This document shows, piece after piece, positions 61,482 to 64,000 of a DNA stretch of 64,000 nt. Within the stretch, counting starts at the first letter, position 1. The number at the start of each line of letters is the position of its first letter. The stretch lies in NCBI RefSeq assembly GCF_900207575.1, contig NZ_OAOQ01000007.1:62001-126000 (forward strand), in the 5' to 3' direction. Made by a program: the position numbers and the translations under genes. The notes beneath the pieces were generated by a model. It saw only the letters and a program-made list of their open reading frames with translations, was not told where the DNA came from and ran no database searches. This DNA comes from Cereibacter ovatus. Its GTDB lineage: Bacteria > Pseudomonadota > Alphaproteobacteria > Rhodobacterales > Rhodobacteraceae.

Positions 61482-62504
61482 TCAGCCCCAGCACAGCTCG
61501 GCGCCGCGGGTGCTGTCGATCGACTCGACCCCCTCGACCGGCTGATCGGTGACCAGCAACACGCCGGTATCGGTGAAGGTCTTGCCCTCGGTCACCGCGG
61601 GCTTGGTGCCGTCCTTGGCAAAGGCCGCGATCGCCTCGACCCCAAGCGAGGCCATGCGCAGCGGATATTGCTGCGAGGTGGCGCCGATCACCCCGCCCTT
61701 CACGTTCTGCACGCCCGGGCAACCGCCATCGACCGAAACGATGGTGACATCGGCTTCGCGGCCGATGGATTTCAGCGCCTCGTAGGCGCCGGCCGCGGCG
61801 GGTTCGTTGATGGTATAGACCAGATCGATCATCGGATCCTGCGCCAGCAGGCTTTCCATCGCGCGGCGGCCGCCTTCTTCGTTGCCGTCGGTCACGTCAT
61901 GGCCGACGATGCGCGGATCGGTCTCGTCGCCCCAGCGGTTCGGGTCACCCAGATCGACGCCGAAGCCCTGAAGGAAGCCCTGCGCCCGCAGCACATCGAC
62001 CGAGGGCTGCGACACGCCAAGGTTCAGCATCGCGATCCGCGCAGTCGCGGCGGCATCGCCCATCTTCGCCCGCGCCCACTGGCCGATCAGTTCGCCGGCG
62101 ATGAAGTTGTCGGTGGCAAAGGTGCCGTCCGCGGCCTCGATCGGGTCCAGCGGCGTGTCCAGCGCGATCACAAGGATGCCCGCATCCCGCGCCTTCTGCA
62201 CCGCGGGCACGATGCCCTTGGTATCCGAGGGCGTGATCAGGATGCCCTTGGCGCCATCCGCGATGCAGGTCTCGATCGCCGCCACCTGGCTTTCGCTGTC
62301 GCCGTCGATCCGGCCGGCATAGGATTTCAGGGTGATGCCCAGTTCCTGCGCCTTGGCGGTGGCGCCTTCCTTCATCTTCACGAAGAACGGGTTGGTGTCG
62401 GTCTTGGTGATCAGGCAGGCATTCACCTCTTGCGCCAGCGCCGGCACCGCCGACAGGGCAAGCGCCGCGGCGCCCCCCAGAAGGGTGGTCTTGAAATGGG
62501 TCAC
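61482..62504 (-). CDS. frcB: Fructose-type ABC transporter substrate-binding protein FrcB
   Basis: 340 residues with a signal peptide ([20 protein letters not shown] then PALAQ). Mature part of the RbsB type: [40 protein letters not shown] and [20 protein letters not shown]. It captures sugar in the periplasm for FrcCA. First gene of the operon and divergent from frcR. Confidence 0.93.
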   Translation of the reverse strand: MTHFKTTLLGGAAALALSAVPALAQEVNACLITKTDTNPFFVKMKEGATAKAQELGITLKSYAGRIDGDSESQVAAIETCIADGAKGILITPSDTKGIVPAVQKARDAGILVIALDTPLDPIEAADGTFATDNFIAGELIGQWARAKMGDAAATARIAMLNLGVSQPSVDVLRAQGFLQGFGVDLGDPNRWGDETDPRIVGHDVTDGNEEGGRRAMESLLAQDPMIDLVYTINEPAAAGAYEALKSIGREADVTIVSVDGGCPGVQNVKGGVIGATSQQYPLRMASLGVEAIAAFAKDGTKPAVTEGKTFTDTGVLLVTDQPVEGVESIDSTRGAELCWG

Positions 62505-62608
62505 GATGTCATCCTCCCAGTGGCGGGGCTTCCTCGGCCCGCCGTTTCGCTTTGCGCAAGCGTTCCTCCCGCCGCGACGCCTTTATGGAAGCCGATTCCC
62601 GGCCTTGC

Positions 62609-62642
62609 GTCAATAATTAAATCACTCTGATTTAGTATTGAC
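62609..62642. promoter_or_regulatory. AT-rich palindrome between frcB and frcR (candidate FrcR operator)
   Basis: GTCAATAATTAAATCA (62609-62624), CTC, TGATTTAGTATTGAC (62628-62642). The arms match with one inserted base and one change. It is strongly AT-rich in a GC-rich genome and lies 105 bp from frcB and 57 bp from frcR. It fits the site of a ROK-type dimer. Confidence 0.65.
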
Positions 62643-62698
62643 AGAGCAGCCGCCGCACGGCCCAATGATCAGGCAGGTTCGCCTGCCGGGGAGGGAAG

Positions 62699-63928
62699 AT
62701 GATCGTGAAACAGGAACCCGAGACGGCGGAACGCCCCGCCGCGGCGGCGCTGCGGTTGCGCGGATCGAATCAAAGCGGGATGCGCGCCCATAACGAACGG
62801 CTGGTGCTGTCGCTGGTCCGGCGCGAAGGCGCGCTGGCCAAATCCGACATCGCCCGGATCACCGGGCTTTCGGCGCAGACCGTATCCGTCATCATGCGCG
62901 GGCTTGAGGCCGACGGCCTGCTGATGCGCCGTGACCCGATCCGCGGGCGGATCGGCCAGCCCTCGGTGCCGATGGCGCTGGCGCCGGACGGGGCGTGGTT
63001 TCTGGGGCTGAAGATCGGGCGGCGGTCGCTGGAACTGACGCTGATCGACTTCGTGGGCACGCCGGTCGCCTCGCGCCGGCGGACCTATCCCTACCCCACC
63101 CCCGACGCCGTGATGGCCTTCGTGACCGAGACGCTGCCCGCGGTTCTGGCCCATCTGCCGCCCGAGCGGCTGGACCGGGTCGGCGGCATGGGGATCGCCA
63201 TGCCGTTTCAGCTGTGGAACTGGGTGCAGCATGTCGGCGCGCCGCAATCCGAGATGGACGCCTGGCGCCACCGTGACATCCAGTCCGAACTGGCCGCGCT
63301 GACGGGGATGCCGGTCCATGTCCAGAACGATGCCACCGCGGCCTGCGGCGCCGAACTGGTGTTCGGCAGCGGCGACCGGCCCAAGGACTTCCTGTATTTC
63401 TACTTTGCCTATTTCATCGGGGGCGGGCTGGTCCTGAACGGCCATCTGTTCACCGGGCGCACCGGCAATGCCGCGGGCGTGGGGCCGATGCCGGTTCCGG
63501 GCCGCGATGGCCAGATGCAGCGGCTGTTGAATGTGGCCTCGATCTCGGTTCTGGCCGAGTCGATGGCGGCCGCGGGCGAAGACCCCTCGACGCTGTGGGA
63601 AACTCCTGATCGCTGGCAGGTCGGCGCGGCGGTGCTGTCCGATTGGCTGGACGGCGCGGCGGCGGGGCTGGCTTCGGCCATCCTCAGCGCCGCGGCACTG
63701 GTCGAAATGGATACCGTGATGATCGACGGCTGGATGCCGCGCGCGATCCGGGCCGAAATCGTGCGCCGGACCGACGCGGCGCTGCATCGGCTGGACCTGT
63801 CAGGGATCGATCCGCCCCAGATCCGTGAAGGCACGGTGGGCGCGCAGGCCCGCGCGCTGGGGGCGGCGGCGATCCCGCTGTCGCACCGCTACCTTCTGGA
63901 AGCCTGGGGCGCGCTGCCCGAAGCCTGA
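62699..63928 (+). CDS. frcR: ROK-family regulator FrcR
   Basis: 409 residues. N-terminal MarR-like winged helix LVRREGALAKSDIARITGLS then AQTVSVIMRGLEADGLL; ROK sugar-kinase-like domain with AWFLGLKIGRRSLELTLIDF, HVQNDATAACGAELVFG and YFYFAYFIGGGLVLNGHLFT. The zinc cluster of ROK kinases (CxCGxxGC) is absent, as expected for a regulator. Divergent from frcB; it should repress or activate frcBCAK in response to sugar. Confidence 0.9.
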   Translation: MIVKQEPETAERPAAAALRLRGSNQSGMRAHNERLVLSLVRREGALAKSDIARITGLSAQTVSVIMRGLEADGLLMRRDPIRGRIGQPSVPMALAPDGAWFLGLKIGRRSLELTLIDFVGTPVASRRRTYPYPTPDAVMAFVTETLPAVLAHLPPERLDRVGGMGIAMPFQLWNWVQHVGAPQSEMDAWRHRDIQSELAALTGMPVHVQNDATAACGAELVFGSGDRPKDFLYFYFAYFIGGGLVLNGHLFTGRTGNAAGVGPMPVPGRDGQMQRLLNVASISVLAESMAAAGEDPSTLWETPDRWQVGAAVLSDWLDGAAAGLASAILSAAALVEMDTVMIDGWMPRAIRAEIVRRTDAALHRLDLSGIDPPQIREGTVGAQARALGAAAIPLSHRYLLEAWGALPEA

Positions 63929-64000
63929 GGGGCCGTCGCGGAAAACCGGCGCGATGCGGGCGGCAAATCCCGCACTTCGGGTTGACAGATGAGGGGCACG

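Overview
GC-rich window from an anoxygenic phototrophic alphaproteobacterium of the Rhodobacter/Cereibacter/Rhodovulum group (Rhodobacterales). The main evidence is a light-harvesting II pair (pucBA) with two PpsR-type operator boxes, an AppA blue-light/heme antirepressor with every key residue in place, a chemotaxis operon in the gene order I recall for R. sphaeroides cheOp2, an Iron-Rhodo-type box (TGA-N9-TCA) before hemP, and a short intergenic element typical of the order. Many operons are stitched together by ATGA start/stop overlaps.

Layout. 1-1.7 kb: Hpt fragment plus sigma-54 response regulator. 1.7-1.9 kb: 57-bp tandem repeat. 2-9.5 kb (minus): STAS-cheY-cheA-cheW-cheW-cheR-cheB-tlpC-like operon. 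9.8-16.4 kb: housekeeping genes (ubiK-like, lgt, MidA-type methyltransferase, pgeF, Lrp regulator, trxB, sat-cysC). 16.8-18.1 kb: decayed IclR and acyl-CoA dehydrogenase genes. 18.4-20.3 kb: cytochrome b561, a 9-bp tandem repeat, DUF1150-hsp20, YdcH. 20.3-27.3 kb: purEK joined to an aminotransferase, a glutamine-synthetase-like ligase and a hybrid kinase. 27.3-33.9 kb: CbiX-type chelatase, appA, AI-2E-type permease, acyl-CoA ligase and a PanE-like reductase. 34.1-35.2 kb (minus): pucBA with a giant PucA extension. 35.3-40.2 kb: urate/allantoin catabolism (uraH, puuE-uraD fusion, allE, allA), a broken VOC gene and an IclR regulator. 41-42.4 kb: iron genes (hemP, bfd, bfr and two very small ORFs). 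42.6-46.7 kb: ABC exporter with a secreted AttH/CrtC-like lipocalin. 46.8-49.3 kb: small regulators, a YgjP-like protease, a TIGR02300 protein and tRNA-Ala(GGC). 49.5-55.5 kb: an unusual six-gene cluster (formyltransferase, PP-loop ATPase, GT25, pyruvyltransferase, Mur ligase, LpxL-like protein). 55.7-58.9 kb: lipoprotein, adenine deaminase, DMT permease. 58.9-63.9 kb: fructose-type ABC operon frcBCAK with divergent ROK regulator frcR.

How the parts fit. AppA relieves PpsR repression, and the puc promoter in the same window carries two PpsR boxes, so sensor and target lie about 5 kb apart. The purine-ring catabolic genes end in glyoxylate and urea and sit beside an IclR regulator of the glyoxylate-sensing type. 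The iron genes pair uptake (hemP) with storage and release (bfr/bfd) behind one iron-responsive box. The best candidate for an undescribed system is the 49.5-55.5 kb cluster, which combines Mur-ligase, PP-loop, pyruvyl- and formyl-transfer chemistry with a non-canonical LPLAT-fold protein. The second is the PucA protein with its Ala/Glu/Pro repeat and PepSY-like tail.
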